This document shows positions 31,947-41,340 of a stretch of DNA of 64,000 bases, piece by piece. A program made the translations under genes and the position numbers. Under the pieces are notes generated by a model. It worked only from the letters and a program-made list of their open reading frames with translations. It searched no databases and was not told the DNA's origin. Every line of letters begins with the position of its first letter. The stretch's first letter is position 1. Source of the stretch: Marinobacterium alkalitolerans (lineage in GTDB: Bacteria; Pseudomonadota; Gammaproteobacteria; Pseudomonadales; Balneatricaceae); assembly GCF_017776525.1 (NCBI RefSeq), contig NZ_JACVEW010000005.1:105322-169321 (forward strand). The letters are read 5' to 3'.

Positions 31947-32273
31947 ATGAGCAGCATCTATCGTGACGGGAAACAGATCAGGCGCCTGCCTTCAGGCGCA
32001 CTGGATACCTTTTACTACCAGCGCCGCGCCAGAGTGCTGCGCGCGCTGGCATGGCGACGTGGCTGGAAATGGCTGGTACGGGCGGTCAGGCGATCCAGCC
32101 CGCGCCCGCAAACAACGGCACCAGAATCCAGACCGGTACTTTCCAGACCTGAAGGGCGAAAAAGGCCAGCAGCGCCAGTGCGAAATCGGTCGGGCTCAGG
32201 ATCGTGCGGGTCCAGATGGGGTCGTAGAGCGCGGCCAGCAAAAGGCCTACAACCGCTGCATTCACGCCACTGA
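31947..32273 (+). CDS. small basic protein, possibly DUF1127-like and disrupted at its 3' end
   Basis: An ATG with AGGGAG 7 bases upstream opens a frame whose first ~46 residues look protein-like: YRDGKQIRRLPSGALDTFYY and then an Arg/Ala/Trp-rich helix ending VRAVRR. Divergent placement beside a LysR gene is common for small DUF1127-type proteins. From about 32086 the frame runs antisense into chrA for 188 bases, with Pro/Arg/Ser-rich low-complexity sequence. Either the protein has an odd overlapping tail or its natural end was lost when chrA was joined. Confidence applies to the N-terminal half. Confidence 0.4.
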   Translation: MSSIYRDGKQIRRLPSGALDTFYYQRRARVLRALAWRRGWKWLVRAVRRSSPRPQTTAPESRPVLSRPEGRKRPAAPVRNRSGSGSCGSRWGRRARPAKGLQPLHSRH

Positions 32274-33270
32274 GAGCAGCCCTGACGGCCGTGATGCGGC
32301 GCAGCCTGTCCCAGAACGGCAATACGCCCGCGACCAGCAGAAACGAGGGCAGGAAGATGGCCAGAAGGGCGATCAGGCCTCCCGGCCAGCCGGGCATGGG
32401 TGTCATGGTCGTGCCAAGGTAGGCAGCAAAGGTAAACAGCGGGCCGGGGACCGCCTGGGCGGCACCATAACCGGCCAGAAAAAGGTCTTCGGAGATCAGT
32501 TGAGTGGGGACCGTCTCGGCCTGCAGCAACGGAAGCACCACATGGCCACCGCCAAACACCAGCGACCCTGCCCGGTAGAAAAGATCGATCAGGGTGAGGG
32601 CAGGGTTAGCCGTTAGTGCCGTGATAACGGGCAAGGCCAGCAGCAGGGCGAAAAAGAGCATCAGCCACCCTGAGCCCTGTCGCGTGGAAACATGAATGGG
32701 GATCTGCGCAGCATGGTCGGCGTTGGTTGGTGTTAGCAGCTTCCATCCTGCCAGGCCGGCCAGCAGCATCAGCAGGGGTTGCAGCCAAACGGCAGGTGAC
32801 AGGAGCATGGCCGTGGCTGCCAGCAGCATGATCGCGATCCGGATTTTGCCTCGGCACAACGTCTGTGACATGCCCCATACCGCTTGAGCCACCACGGCGA
32901 CCGCCATCAGCTTCAGGCCATGTACCACGCCGGCATCAAGCACGCCATTCGGAGCGGTGGCACCGTAAGCCACCAGAATCAATGCCAGCGCCGAAGGCAA
33001 TGTAAAGCCGCACCAGGCCGCCAGAGCGCCGGCGTAGCCACCCCGGGACAGGCCCAGCGCAAGTCCGACCTGACTGCTGGCAGGGCCGGGCAGGAACTGA
33101 CAAAGCGCGACCAGATCCGCGTAGCTCTGGTCGCTCAGCCAGCGGCGGCGATTAACGAACTCTTCCCGGAAATAGCCCAGGTGCGCCACAGGCCCGCCAA
33201 AGCTGGTCAACCCGAGACGAAGAAAAATCAGAAGGATGGAAACAAACGAAGTATCTGGCGTTTTTTTCAT
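32086..33270 (-). CDS. chrA: chromate transporter, long-chain two-domain ChrA
   Basis: 394 residues from the ATG at 33270; an upstream TTG (33294) is less likely. Two homologous halves are visible. The first has FLRLGLTSFGGPVAHLGYFREEFV, DLVALCQFLPGPASSQVGLALG and GYAGALAAWCGFTLPSALALI. The second has AGSLVFGGGHVVLPLLQ, FLAGYGAAQAVPGPLFTFAAYLG and GGLIALLAIFLPSFLLV. This is the CHR duplication of full-length ChrA, an inner-membrane chromate exporter; many chromosomal homologues have unproven substrates. Its 3' end lies against a small opposite-strand ORF. Confidence 0.9.
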   Translation of the reverse strand: MKKTPDTSFVSILLIFLRLGLTSFGGPVAHLGYFREEFVNRRRWLSDQSYADLVALCQFLPGPASSQVGLALGLSRGGYAGALAAWCGFTLPSALALILVAYGATAPNGVLDAGVVHGLKLMAVAVVAQAVWGMSQTLCRGKIRIAIMLLAATAMLLSPAVWLQPLLMLLAGLAGWKLLTPTNADHAAQIPIHVSTRQGSGWLMLFFALLLALPVITALTANPALTLIDLFYRAGSLVFGGGHVVLPLLQAETVPTQLISEDLFLAGYGAAQAVPGPLFTFAAYLGTTMTPMPGWPGGLIALLAIFLPSFLLVAGVLPFWDRLRRITAVRAALSGVNAAVVGLLLAALYDPIWTRTILSPTDFALALLAFFALQVWKVPVWILVPLFAGAGWIA

Positions 33271-33335
33271 CGTCAAGTGCCTGAATAAAAACAACTTTCA
33301 GTCTAGCACTCGGAATGTGACAGGGGTGTTACAGC

Positions 33336-33358
33336 GCAGGCCGCCAGCGGCGGCCTGC
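33336..33358 (-). terminator. hairpin after wrbA
   Basis: GCAGGCCGCC and GGCGGCCTGC form a 10-bp stem with an AGC loop, just past the wrbA stop on the minus strand. No T-run follows. Confidence 0.45.
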
Positions 33359-33364
33359 TGGATG

Positions 33365-33964
33365 TCACTGTGCCAGTTTGTTGGCGATGCCAGCGACGTG
33401 CGCACCCTGGAAGTGCGCCATGGTGAGCTCGGTTTCAGAAGGCATGCGTGAGCCATCTGCACCTGCAAGGGTAGCAGCGCCGAGCGGTGAGCCGCCCTTG
33501 ATATCGGACAGATCGGTCATTTCCGGCAGGGCGTAGGGAAGGCCGACCACAACCATGCCATGGTGGAACAGCGTGGTGTGGAAGGACTGGATGGTGGTTT
33601 CGTTGCCACCACCGGTGCCGGTGCTGGTAAATACGCTGCCCACCTTGCCGATCAGTTTGCCCTGAGCCCAAAGGCCGCCGGTCTGGTCCAGGAAATTGCG
33701 CATCTGGCTGGCCATGTTGCCGAAACGGGTCGGGGTACCAAAGATGATGGCGTCGTAGTCGGCCAGTTCAGCGGGCTCGGCAACGGGTGCCGACTGGTCC
33801 AGCTTCACTCCAGCATTCCTGGCCGCTTCTTCCGACATCAATTCAGGCACACGTTTAACGCTGACTTCGGTGCCCTCAACCGAGCGGGCACCTTCGGCGA
33901 TGGTGTTGGCCAGAGTTTCGATATGACCGTAGGACGAATAATACAGAACCAGAATCTTGCTCAT
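33365..33964 (-). CDS. wrbA: NAD(P)H:quinone oxidoreductase WrbA
   Basis: 199 residues, the typical WrbA length. It has the flavodoxin-like FMN site [16 protein letters not shown], the block [28 protein letters not shown] and [16 protein letters not shown]. The enzyme performs two-electron reduction of quinones, avoiding semiquinone radicals. AGAGGA precedes the ATG. It starts 20 bases after the glutathionyl-hydroquinone reductase gene, so the two form a quinone-handling operon. A second WrbA-type protein is encoded at 43.4 kb. Confidence 0.94.
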   Translation of the reverse strand: MSKILVLYYSSYGHIETLANTIAEGARSVEGTEVSVKRVPELMSEEAARNAGVKLDQSAPVAEPAELADYDAIIFGTPTRFGNMASQMRNFLDQTGGLWAQGKLIGKVGSVFTSTGTGGGNETTIQSFHTTLFHHGMVVVGLPYALPEMTDLSDIKGGSPLGAATLAGADGSRMPSETELTMAHFQGAHVAGIANKLAQ

Positions 33965-33984
33965 GATGGAATCCTCTTACTTGG

Positions 33985-34965
33985 TTACAGCTGATTGCGT
34001 GTATGGGGTTTTTGCAGGTTCAACACAGGGCCTACAGGTATGACGCCCGTCGGGTTGATCATGGTGTGGCTGGCGTAGTAGTGGCCCTTGATGTGCACCA
34101 TGCTGACGGTGTCGGCAACGCCAGGCCACTGATACAGCTCGCGCACGTAATCCCAGAGGTGCGGGTAATCAACGATCCGTCTCAGGTTGCACTTGAAGTG
34201 ACCGTGATAGACCGCATCGAACCGGATCAGGGTCGTGAACAGGCGCCAGTCGGCTTCGGTGACCTGATCGCCGGCCAGATAACGCTGCTGGCTCAGGCGC
34301 TCTTCAAGCCGGTCCAGCATCTCGAACAGTGGGTAAACGGCCTGCTCATAGGCACCCTGGGTCGTGGCAAAACCGGCCTTGTAAACACCGTTGTTGATGC
34401 TGTCGTACACCTGAGCGTTGATCTCATCAATCGATTCCCTCAGCTCGGCAGGATAATAATCGCCGGGCTTGGCACCGCAGTCGTCGAAGGCCGTATTGAA
34501 CATGCGAATGATGTCGGCGGACTCATTGCTGACAATGGTTTCGCGTTCCTTGTCCCACAGCACCGGTACGGTGACACGGCCGCTATAGGTGGAATCGGCC
34601 TTGAGGTAGAGCTGGTACAGGTAGTCCAGGCCGTAGAGCCGGTCCCCGGTAGCGCCGTCCATTTCGTCCTCAAAGGTCCAGCCATTCTCCGCCATCAGGT
34701 AATCGACGACCGAGACGGAAATCATCTCTTCCAGACCCTTGAGTGCACGCATGATCAGTGTGCGATGCGCCCAGGGGCAGGCCAGAGACACATACAGGTG
34801 GTAGCGGCCCGGCTCTGCCTTGAACCCGGAGTCACCGGTGGGGCCAGCCTCGCCCGTAGCGGTCACCCAGTTGCGGAATTGGGATTCGGAACGAACAAAG
34901 CGGCCCTGATTGGACTTGGTGTCATACCACTGGTCGTGCCAGTGGCCATCGATCAATAAACCCAT
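33985..34965 (-). CDS. yqjG: glutathionyl-hydroquinone reductase (YqjG/Xi-class GST)
   Basis: 326 residues. The Xi-class signature SLACPWAHRTLIMRALKGLE contains the catalytic Cys, and the N-terminal GRFVRSESQFRNWVT and later VPVLWDKERETIVSNESADIIRM match the family. The enzyme removes glutathione from glutathionyl-hydroquinones. It lies immediately upstream of wrbA in the same direction, consistent with joint quinone detoxification. It is divergent from topB, with 190 bases between them that carry a LexA-type box nearer topB. Confidence 0.92.
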   Translation of the reverse strand: MGLLIDGHWHDQWYDTKSNQGRFVRSESQFRNWVTATGEAGPTGDSGFKAEPGRYHLYVSLACPWAHRTLIMRALKGLEEMISVSVVDYLMAENGWTFEDEMDGATGDRLYGLDYLYQLYLKADSTYSGRVTVPVLWDKERETIVSNESADIIRMFNTAFDDCGAKPGDYYPAELRESIDEINAQVYDSINNGVYKAGFATTQGAYEQAVYPLFEMLDRLEERLSQQRYLAGDQVTEADWRLFTTLIRFDAVYHGHFKCNLRRIVDYPHLWDYVRELYQWPGVADTVSMVHIKGHYYASHTMINPTGVIPVGPVLNLQKPHTRNQL

Positions 34966-35113
34966 GCTGCTCTCCTCAATCGCGCTTTATTCAACTTGAG
35001 ACCACTATAGAAGTCGTAAAACTGATGATGAACAGCAAAAAAATGGATTAAATGATCAGAAATTTAGATCAAAGCAGCCGCTACGATGATCAAGAAGCGG
35101 TTTGGTGGCAAAA

Positions 35114-35133
35114 TACTGTGTATAAATACAGTT
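35114..35133 (+). promoter_or_regulatory. LexA-type SOS box upstream of topB
   Basis: The core CTGTGTATAAATACAG (35116-35131) fits CTG-N10-CAG and differs from the E. coli consensus CTGTATATATATACAG at few positions; flanking TA and TT extend the match. It lies 22 bases before the topB ATG and contains a -10-like TATAAA, so bound LexA would block a promoter there. Function is inferred from sequence. Confidence 0.75.
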
Positions 35134-35155
35134 AACGATTGAAGCGCTTCATACC

Positions 35156-37096
35156 ATGAAACTGTTCATTGCGGAAAAGCCCAGTCTTGCTCGCGCCATC
35201 GCGGCGGTTTTGCCCAAACCTCATAAAAAGGAGGAGGGGCTGATTCGCTGTGGCGGTGGGCAGGTGGTGAGCTGGTGTATCGGTCATCTGCTGGAACAGG
35301 CGGAACCGGATGCCTATGATCCGGCTTTCAAGCAGTGGCGATTGGAGCACCTGCCCATTCTGCCGGAGCAGTGGGAGTTGAAGCCGCGCAAGGGCGTCAG
35401 CAAGCAGCTTTCGGTGTTGCGCAAGCTGGTAAAAGAGGCCGATGAACTGGTGCATGCCGGTGACCCGGATCGCGAAGGTCAGTTGCTGGTCGATGAGGTG
35501 ATCGATTATCTCAAGGTGCCTGCCGCCAAGCGGGCACAGGTGCAGCGCTGCCTGCTCTCGGACTTGAACCCCGATGCGGTGCGGCGGGCCATCAGCCGGC
35601 TCAAGCCCAATCAGACCTTTGTTCCACTCTCCGTGTCGGCACTGGCTCGGTCACGGGCCGACTGGCTGTTCGGTATCAACATGACGCGGGCCCTGACGGT
35701 GAAGGGGCGCGGGGCCGGGTACGACGGGGTGCTGTCCGTGGGCCGGGTGCAAACGCCGGTACTTGGGCTGGTGGTGCAGCGTGATGCCGAGATCGACGCC
35801 TTTGTGCCCAAACCCTATTACGAGGTAGATGCACATCTGCTGACCGAGCAGGGCGAAGCCTTTACCGCTCGGTGGCAGCCCAGTGAGGCCTGTGCCCGGT
35901 TTCAGGATGAAGAGGGTCGTGTGCTATCCAGAGCGTTGGCGGAAAACGTCATCCAGCGCATTACCGGTCAGCCTGCCAAGGTGATGCTGGATGAGCGCAG
36001 AAGCGGGCAGCAGGCGGTTCCCTTGCCCTACAACCTGTCGGCCCTGCAGATCGACTGCTCCAAGCGCTTTGGACTGAACGCACAGCAGGTGCTGGATGCG
36101 GCTCAGGCGTTGTATGAAAAGTATCAGCTCATTACCTATCCGCGTTCCGATTGTCGCTACCTGCCGGCCGAGCATTTTGCCGAAGCCGGCCGTGTTACAC
36201 GCTCAGTGGCCCAGACGGAGCCGGGTTTGGCTGAAGCCGTCGCGAATGCGGACCTCAGCCTCAAGTCAAAAGCCTGGAATGACAAAAAGGTGGAGGCGCA
36301 CCATGCCATCATTCCTACGTCAAAGGCCATTGCGCCGGGCAAGCTGTCGCGAGCTGAGCAGCAGGTCTATGCGCAGATTGCACGTCAGTATTTGATGCAG
36401 TTCTATCCGCCCTGCCGGTACAACGATCGCCGGGTTGAAGTCGAGATTGCGGGCGGCCAGTTTCTGGCCAAGGTGCGTCAGATTACGGACCCGGGCTGGA
36501 AAGCATTGCTGGGCAAGGAGGCTGAAGATGAAGCGGAAGGCCAACTTCCCACCTTGCGTGTCGGCGAGCTGCTGCAGTGTGAACGGGGTGAGTTGCTGGA
36601 AAAGATGACTCAGCCGCCCAAGGCGTTTACCGATGCCAGCCTCCTGTCGGCCATGACCGGGATTGCGCGCTTCGTACAGGACAAGGAGTTGAGAAAGGTC
36701 CTGAGGGATACGGACGGACTGGGGACCGAAGCCACCCGTGCCGGCATTATTGAGCTATTGTTCAAGCGCGGTTTCTTACAGCGTCAGGGCAAGCAGATTC
36801 ACGCAACGGCCGCGGGGAAGGCACTCATCGCTGCGTTGCCGGAGGAGTTGAGCCGCCCGGATATGACCGCGCACTGGGAATCTCAGCTGGATGCCATCAG
36901 CCGCAAGGCGTTCACCTATCAGGCGTTCATGCAGCCCCTGCAGGACGCGCTACCCACTTTGATAGACCGTATTCAACCCGCTGCACTCAGTGGTATTCCC
37001 GCGCCACCACGGCGCAAGGGGCGGCGCAAAACGGGAGCCGCCAACAAGCGCTCGGGTCGAAGTCGTCAGCCGCGCAGGTCGACAGCCAAGGCGTGA
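35156..37096 (+). CDS. topB: DNA topoisomerase III
   Basis: 646 residues, close to E. coli TopB. The Toprim domain has the N-terminal [13 protein letters not shown] and the acidic [16 protein letters not shown]. The catalytic tyrosine is in [12 protein letters not shown] at residue 328, the same number as in E. coli. The C-terminus is Arg/Lys-rich ([11 protein letters not shown] onward) and probably binds DNA. The type IA enzyme decatenates single strands, often with RecQ. A strong LexA-type box precedes it, suggesting induction by DNA damage. Confidence 0.96.
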   Translation: MKLFIAEKPSLARAIAAVLPKPHKKEEGLIRCGGGQVVSWCIGHLLEQAEPDAYDPAFKQWRLEHLPILPEQWELKPRKGVSKQLSVLRKLVKEADELVHAGDPDREGQLLVDEVIDYLKVPAAKRAQVQRCLLSDLNPDAVRRAISRLKPNQTFVPLSVSALARSRADWLFGINMTRALTVKGRGAGYDGVLSVGRVQTPVLGLVVQRDAEIDAFVPKPYYEVDAHLLTEQGEAFTARWQPSEACARFQDEEGRVLSRALAENVIQRITGQPAKVMLDERRSGQQAVPLPYNLSALQIDCSKRFGLNAQQVLDAAQALYEKYQLITYPRSDCRYLPAEHFAEAGRVTRSVAQTEPGLAEAVANADLSLKSKAWNDKKVEAHHAIIPTSKAIAPGKLSRAEQQVYAQIARQYLMQFYPPCRYNDRRVEVEIAGGQFLAKVRQITDPGWKALLGKEAEDEAEGQLPTLRVGELLQCERGELLEKMTQPPKAFTDASLLSAMTGIARFVQDKELRKVLRDTDGLGTEATRAGIIELLFKRGFLQRQGKQIHATAAGKALIAALPEELSRPDMTAHWESQLDAISRKAFTYQAFMQPLQDALPTLIDRIQPAALSGIPAPPRRKGRRKTGAANKRSGRSRQPRRSTAKA

Positions 37097-37161
37097 CCTC
37101 GAATCTCTGAGACGTTATGCTGAATATATTAACGAGTCATCAAAATAAAAAGGGCGATAAC

Positions 37162-38598
37162 ATGTTGGACAAGCGCAGTTTCTACATCAACGGACGCTGG
37201 GTTAACCCGTTAGAGGCCAATGACTTTGACGTGATTGACCCTTCGACCGAGTCCGTGTGTGCACAGATCTCCCTCGGATCTCAAGCGGATACGGATGCGG
37301 CTGTTGCGGCTGCCAGGGCAGCCTTCCCAAGCTGGAGCCAGGCCAGCCGTGAACAGCGGCTGGAACTGCTGGAAAAACTGTACTCCCTGTACAAGGCGCG
37401 CTCGGCCGAGATGGCTGAAGCGATCTCCATCGAAATGGGCGCACCGATTGCGCTGGCCCAGAAGGCCCAATGGGGCGCAGGTGCCGGGCACCTGAAAAAC
37501 TTCATGCGTGTACTGCGTGAGTATGAATTCGAGTCGCCACTGGGTGAACATGCGCCGGGCAACCAGATTCTGCGTGAACCGATAGGCGTCTGTGGCCTGA
37601 TCACGCCCTGGAACTGGCCGATGAACCAGGTAGCCCTGAAGGTCGTGGCAGCGCTGGCGGCGGGCTGTACCATGGTCCTGAAACCGTCTGAAATTGCACC
37701 GCTGTCTGCCATGCTGTTTGCCGAGATGATCGATGAAGCCGGGTTCCCGGCGGGTGTGTTCAACCTGGTGAACGGCGATGGTGCTGGCGTGGGGACTCAG
37801 CTTTCCGGTCATCCGGACGTGGACATGATTTCCTTCACCGGCTCCACGCGGGCAGGGCGCGCCATCTCCAAGAATGCAGCCGATACCATCAAGCGGGTGA
37901 GCCTTGAACTGGGCGGCAAGGGCGCCAACCTGGTCTTCGCCGATGCGGATGAAAAGGCCGTGGTGCGCGGGGTGCGTCACTGTTTCATGAATTCGGGCCA
38001 GTCCTGTAATGCGCCCACCCGCATGCTGGTCGAGCGCCCTCTGTATGAGCAGGCCGTGCAAACCGCCATTGAGGTGGCCAACAAGACCGAAGTCAACATT
38101 GCGTCACTGGAAGGCAAGCATATTGGCCCTGTCGTGTCTGCCGCTCAGTTCGACAAGATTCAGAAGCTGATTCAGCAGGGCATTGATGAAGGTGCACGGC
38201 TCGTCGCCGGTGGCCTCGGCAAGCCGGAAGGGCTGGATGAAGGCTACTTCGTGCGACCCACTGTGTTTGCCGATGTCAGCAACGACATGACCATTGCTCA
38301 GGAAGAAATTTTCGGACCGGTGCTGTCGATCATCCCGTTCGACACCGAAGAAGAGGCGATCCGCATTGCCAACGACAGCCCCTATGGCCTGACCCATTAC
38401 GTGCAGACGCAGGATGGCGCCAGGGCCAATAGGGTGGCGCGTCAGCTCAGAGCCGGCATGGTACAGATGAACGGTGAAATGCTGGGTGGCGGTGCGCCCT
38501 TCGGTGGCTACAAGCAGTCCGGTAACGGCCGCGAGGGTGGTCCCTGGGGGCTGGAAGAGTACCTGGAAGTGAAAGTCGTAACCGGCTGGTCGGCCTGA
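37162..38598 (+). CDS. NAD(P)-dependent aldehyde dehydrogenase
   Basis: 478 residues from the ATG at 37162, which follows AAGGG by about 8 bases; an ATG at 37117 gives an atypical extension. It has PWNWPMNQVALKVVAALAAGCTMVLKPSE, ISFTGSTRAG, the Glu block VSLELGGKGANLVF and the catalytic Cys in NSGQSCNAPTRMLV. Near the end is GYKQSGNGREGGPWGLEEYLE. It oxidises an aldehyde to an acid; the substrate is not indicated by neighbours. A hairpin ends the gene. Confidence 0.9.
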   Translation: MLDKRSFYINGRWVNPLEANDFDVIDPSTESVCAQISLGSQADTDAAVAAARAAFPSWSQASREQRLELLEKLYSLYKARSAEMAEAISIEMGAPIALAQKAQWGAGAGHLKNFMRVLREYEFESPLGEHAPGNQILREPIGVCGLITPWNWPMNQVALKVVAALAAGCTMVLKPSEIAPLSAMLFAEMIDEAGFPAGVFNLVNGDGAGVGTQLSGHPDVDMISFTGSTRAGRAISKNAADTIKRVSLELGGKGANLVFADADEKAVVRGVRHCFMNSGQSCNAPTRMLVERPLYEQAVQTAIEVANKTEVNIASLEGKHIGPVVSAAQFDKIQKLIQQGIDEGARLVAGGLGKPEGLDEGYFVRPTVFADVSNDMTIAQEEIFGPVLSIIPFDTEEEAIRIANDSPYGLTHYVQTQDGARANRVARQLRAGMVQMNGEMLGGGAPFGGYKQSGNGREGGPWGLEEYLEVKVVTGWSA

Positions 38599-38608
38599 TG
38601 ACAGCCCT

Positions 38609-38638
38609 GTCCTGATCCCGTTAACCCGGGGTCAGGAC
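38609..38638. terminator. hairpin between convergent aldehyde dehydrogenase and CHASE4-GGDEF genes
   Basis: GTCCTGATCCCG pairs with CGGGGTCAGGAC (one G-T pair) around TTAACC. It overlaps the 3' end of the minus-strand cyclase gene. Confidence 0.55.
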
Positions 38639-40245
38639 ACGGGCGTCAGAGTATGTTCCTCCAATGCCAGCTTCAGCTCAGCAGTCGTAACCGGAAGCGG
38701 GCGGCGTGATATCTGTGACAGGTATGAGTAACGCCAACCGATACAGCGATTGCGGCCTTCATGCTTGGCGCGGTAGAGCGCCATGTCCGACACCTTGAAT
38801 AGCCGCTCCCAGGTGTTGTTCATCTGATTCAGCTCAGAGGCAGGTGTTACGATAAAACCGATGGAGCAGGTTGCGCGAATCAAACCGTCCGCAAAACGGG
38901 ATTCGGCTGTTTTGCGGCGGATCCTTTCGACTACCTGGGCGACATCTTCGGCGTTTGCCAGCTGGCAGATGGCGATGAATTCTTCACCCCCCGAGCGCAC
39001 CAGATAATCATCCTCACGGCAGCACTCCTCCAGCAGGCGTGCAAATTCCTGCAATACCTGATCACCCTTGTCATGCCCGTATTGGTCATTCACCTTTTTG
39101 AAATGATCAAGGTCTGCAGTGATGACAGCGATATGATGGTCGGCCATCCAGCGCTTGCGGCCTTCGATGCTTTGTAACAGAAAACGACGGTTGCCCAGGC
39201 CTGTGAGCGGGTCGGTGAGGCTTTCCTCTTTCAACTGCTCCCTTTCATCGAGCATCTGGGCATGGTCCTGAGAGACGCGTGCCGCCATTTTGCGGAAGGA
39301 TCGGGTTAAGGAACCGATCTCATCGGTACGAGGATCATCCGGAATCTGTTCCAGCGAGTTCAGCGCAGAAAAGCGCTCAATGTTGCGTTGGAGTTTTCTG
39401 ATGGGGGCGACCAGATAGTGCTGAAGCAGCAGGTACACGGTCAGGCAGCCCAGAATGCCCAGCACGAATATGGTACCCATGATGTAATAGGTGTAGGTCA
39501 GGGTGCTGTCGAAGAATGGGCGGCCCTGGCGCAGCTCGACTCGAAGTGAGCGCTCCGGCTCTCCCAGCAGTGGCAGCCAGGTCTGACTGAGACTGAACCG
39601 GCCCGGCAGCAGTTCGATCTTCGGCGCCGCAGGTGTCTGCTCGACAACGGCCAGCTCCAGTGACTGCATATTGGGCGTATTCAGCCTTTGCATCAGGGCG
39701 TGGTCCAGCCGTTTGGCGAAATAGAGCGTTCCGGTCGAAATCCCCTGGCCCGATGAGGGCAGTACCTTGCTGGCAGCGACCAGAAAGATGCCGGCGTCGG
39801 TGTGGAGAATCCCCTGTCCGCCTGCTGCCAGAAGCCTTGGATCATCGCCTCTCAGCAGTCCCTCGACCAGTACCGGCCGCAGGGCCGCCATGCGAGAGGA
39901 GGTCTGCACCAGCGCGGGCGACTCATGGTGGCTGATCAACAGCAGGTCCATGCTCAACTGTTCCAGTGCATCACCGCCCAGTGCCGAGGCGATAAAGTCA
40001 GGGTTCGGCTGAGCCACATATTCGTAAACGTCATCCCAGACACCCCAGTCCACCGCCAGCTTTTCCATATTGGTCATCTCACCCTGAAGGGCGTCTTCTA
40101 TGCGCTCCAGGTCAGCCTTGAGGGCGTCAGTCTCCAGCGATTCCACCTTGGGGATGACGATAGCCTGCTGAATCAGAACGATGCCCGAGCCAAGTATCAG
40201 AAGAAACAGCAAAAGGCTGGCGATTAGCTTGTACTTGAGCGTCAT
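38632..40245 (-). CDS. CHASE4-HAMP diguanylate cyclase
   Basis: 537 residues. Membrane helix (~7-27), then a periplasmic region with the CHASE4 hallmark LAVDWGVWDDVYEYV at about residues 63-77. A second helix (~255-275), HAMP (~275-335) and GGDEF (~345-510) follow. GGEEF is at 419-423 with an REDD I-site five residues earlier. CHASE4 senses an unknown extracellular signal. The C-terminus runs about 25 residues past the domain. It follows a LysR gene 144 bases away on the same strand. Confidence 0.9.
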   Translation of the reverse strand: MTLKYKLIASLLLFLLILGSGIVLIQQAIVIPKVESLETDALKADLERIEDALQGEMTNMEKLAVDWGVWDDVYEYVAQPNPDFIASALGGDALEQLSMDLLLISHHESPALVQTSSRMAALRPVLVEGLLRGDDPRLLAAGGQGILHTDAGIFLVAASKVLPSSGQGISTGTLYFAKRLDHALMQRLNTPNMQSLELAVVEQTPAAPKIELLPGRFSLSQTWLPLLGEPERSLRVELRQGRPFFDSTLTYTYYIMGTIFVLGILGCLTVYLLLQHYLVAPIRKLQRNIERFSALNSLEQIPDDPRTDEIGSLTRSFRKMAARVSQDHAQMLDEREQLKEESLTDPLTGLGNRRFLLQSIEGRKRWMADHHIAVITADLDHFKKVNDQYGHDKGDQVLQEFARLLEECCREDDYLVRSGGEEFIAICQLANAEDVAQVVERIRRKTAESRFADGLIRATCSIGFIVTPASELNQMNNTWERLFKVSDMALYRAKHEGRNRCIGWRYSYLSQISRRPLPVTTAELKLALEEHTLTPVS

Positions 40246-40389
40246 AGGGCCTGAAATGCTTTGGGTGGATGTGAGATGTGCTTATTATTGTTTTTGTGTC
40301 GCCAAATGGAAACATGCTGACTATAAAATAATCAGCCAATGTTCGCCACTCTATTCTGGGCTGCTCTTTACATCCGCATCATATGATCA

Positions 40390-41304
40390 TCAGTGGGTCA
40401 GGTGAACCAGTTTGTTCTGAACCCAGGGGTGATCACTCAGGCGGTCCGACATGTGGTCCAGAAAAGCCCGTACACGCGGGTTAAGGTTGCGTCGGCTGGC
40501 ATAGAGTGCATTGATCTCCAGTGGCTCCAGATCAAATCCTTCCAGCACTCTGACGATACGCCCGCTTTCGACCAGCGGGCCGCAAAAAACTTCCGGCAAG
40601 CGGCCGATGCCCATGTTCTGAAGAATCATCTCGCGTACAAAACTGAGGCTGTTGGTGCGCAGGCGACCGCCCATGCTGACCGGTTCATGGTTGTTCCAGT
40701 TCACAAACCGCAAGTGATCAAACGGCTTGAGCAGGGTGATGCACTGGTGCTGGATCAGGTCATCGGGAGTGTCCGGCATGCCGTGCTGCTGGATGTATTC
40801 CGGGGTGGCGAACAGCCCGCGATGCAGGCCGGCCACGTGCCGTGCAATCAGGCTGGAGTTCGGCAGGGGGCCAAGCCTGAAGGCCAGATCAACGCCTTCC
40901 TCGATCAGGTCGACGGTGCGGGTACTCAGTTCAACGTCGACTTCGATGCGTGGATAGGCCTTCATGAAACTGGAGATGACCTCGTTCATCATGAAAACGC
41001 CGATTTCGGTCGGCATGGTCAATCTCAGACGGCCTCTCAACTCTGTTTTGGTGGCGCTGATGTCGTCCTGAACAGCGGACAGATCATCAATCAAGGGCTG
41101 GGCTCTGGAAAACAGCTCCTCGCCTTCGGGGGTGAGCTTCAACTTGCGTGTCGTACGCTGGATCAGCCGGATGCCCAGAGTGTCTTCCAGTTGTGCGATG
41201 CGGCGGCTGATGGTGGACTTCTGCACACTCAGGCTGTCAGCGGCTGCAGTGAAACTGCCGGTTTCGACGACACGAATAAACAGGTTCAGGTCGTTCAGGT
41301 TCAT
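40390..41304 (-). CDS. LysR-family transcriptional regulator
   Basis: 304 residues, with the opening MNLNDLNLFIRVVETGSFTAAADSLSVQKSTISRRIAQLEDTLGIRLIQRTTRKLKLTPEGE typical of the large CrgA/DsdC-like LysR subgroup. An effector-binding domain follows. GGAG lies 6 bases before the ATG. It starts 36 bases after the SufS-SufE gene on the same strand, so read-through is possible. Target unknown. Confidence 0.88.
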   Translation of the reverse strand: MNLNDLNLFIRVVETGSFTAAADSLSVQKSTISRRIAQLEDTLGIRLIQRTTRKLKLTPEGEELFSRAQPLIDDLSAVQDDISATKTELRGRLRLTMPTEIGVFMMNEVISSFMKAYPRIEVDVELSTRTVDLIEEGVDLAFRLGPLPNSSLIARHVAGLHRGLFATPEYIQQHGMPDTPDDLIQHQCITLLKPFDHLRFVNWNNHEPVSMGGRLRTNSLSFVREMILQNMGIGRLPEVFCGPLVESGRIVRVLEGFDLEPLEINALYASRRNLNPRVRAFLDHMSDRLSDHPWVQNKLVHLTH

Positions 41305-41340
41305 CTACTACTCCAGAAAAGGCCCTGCCGGCCAGCATAA

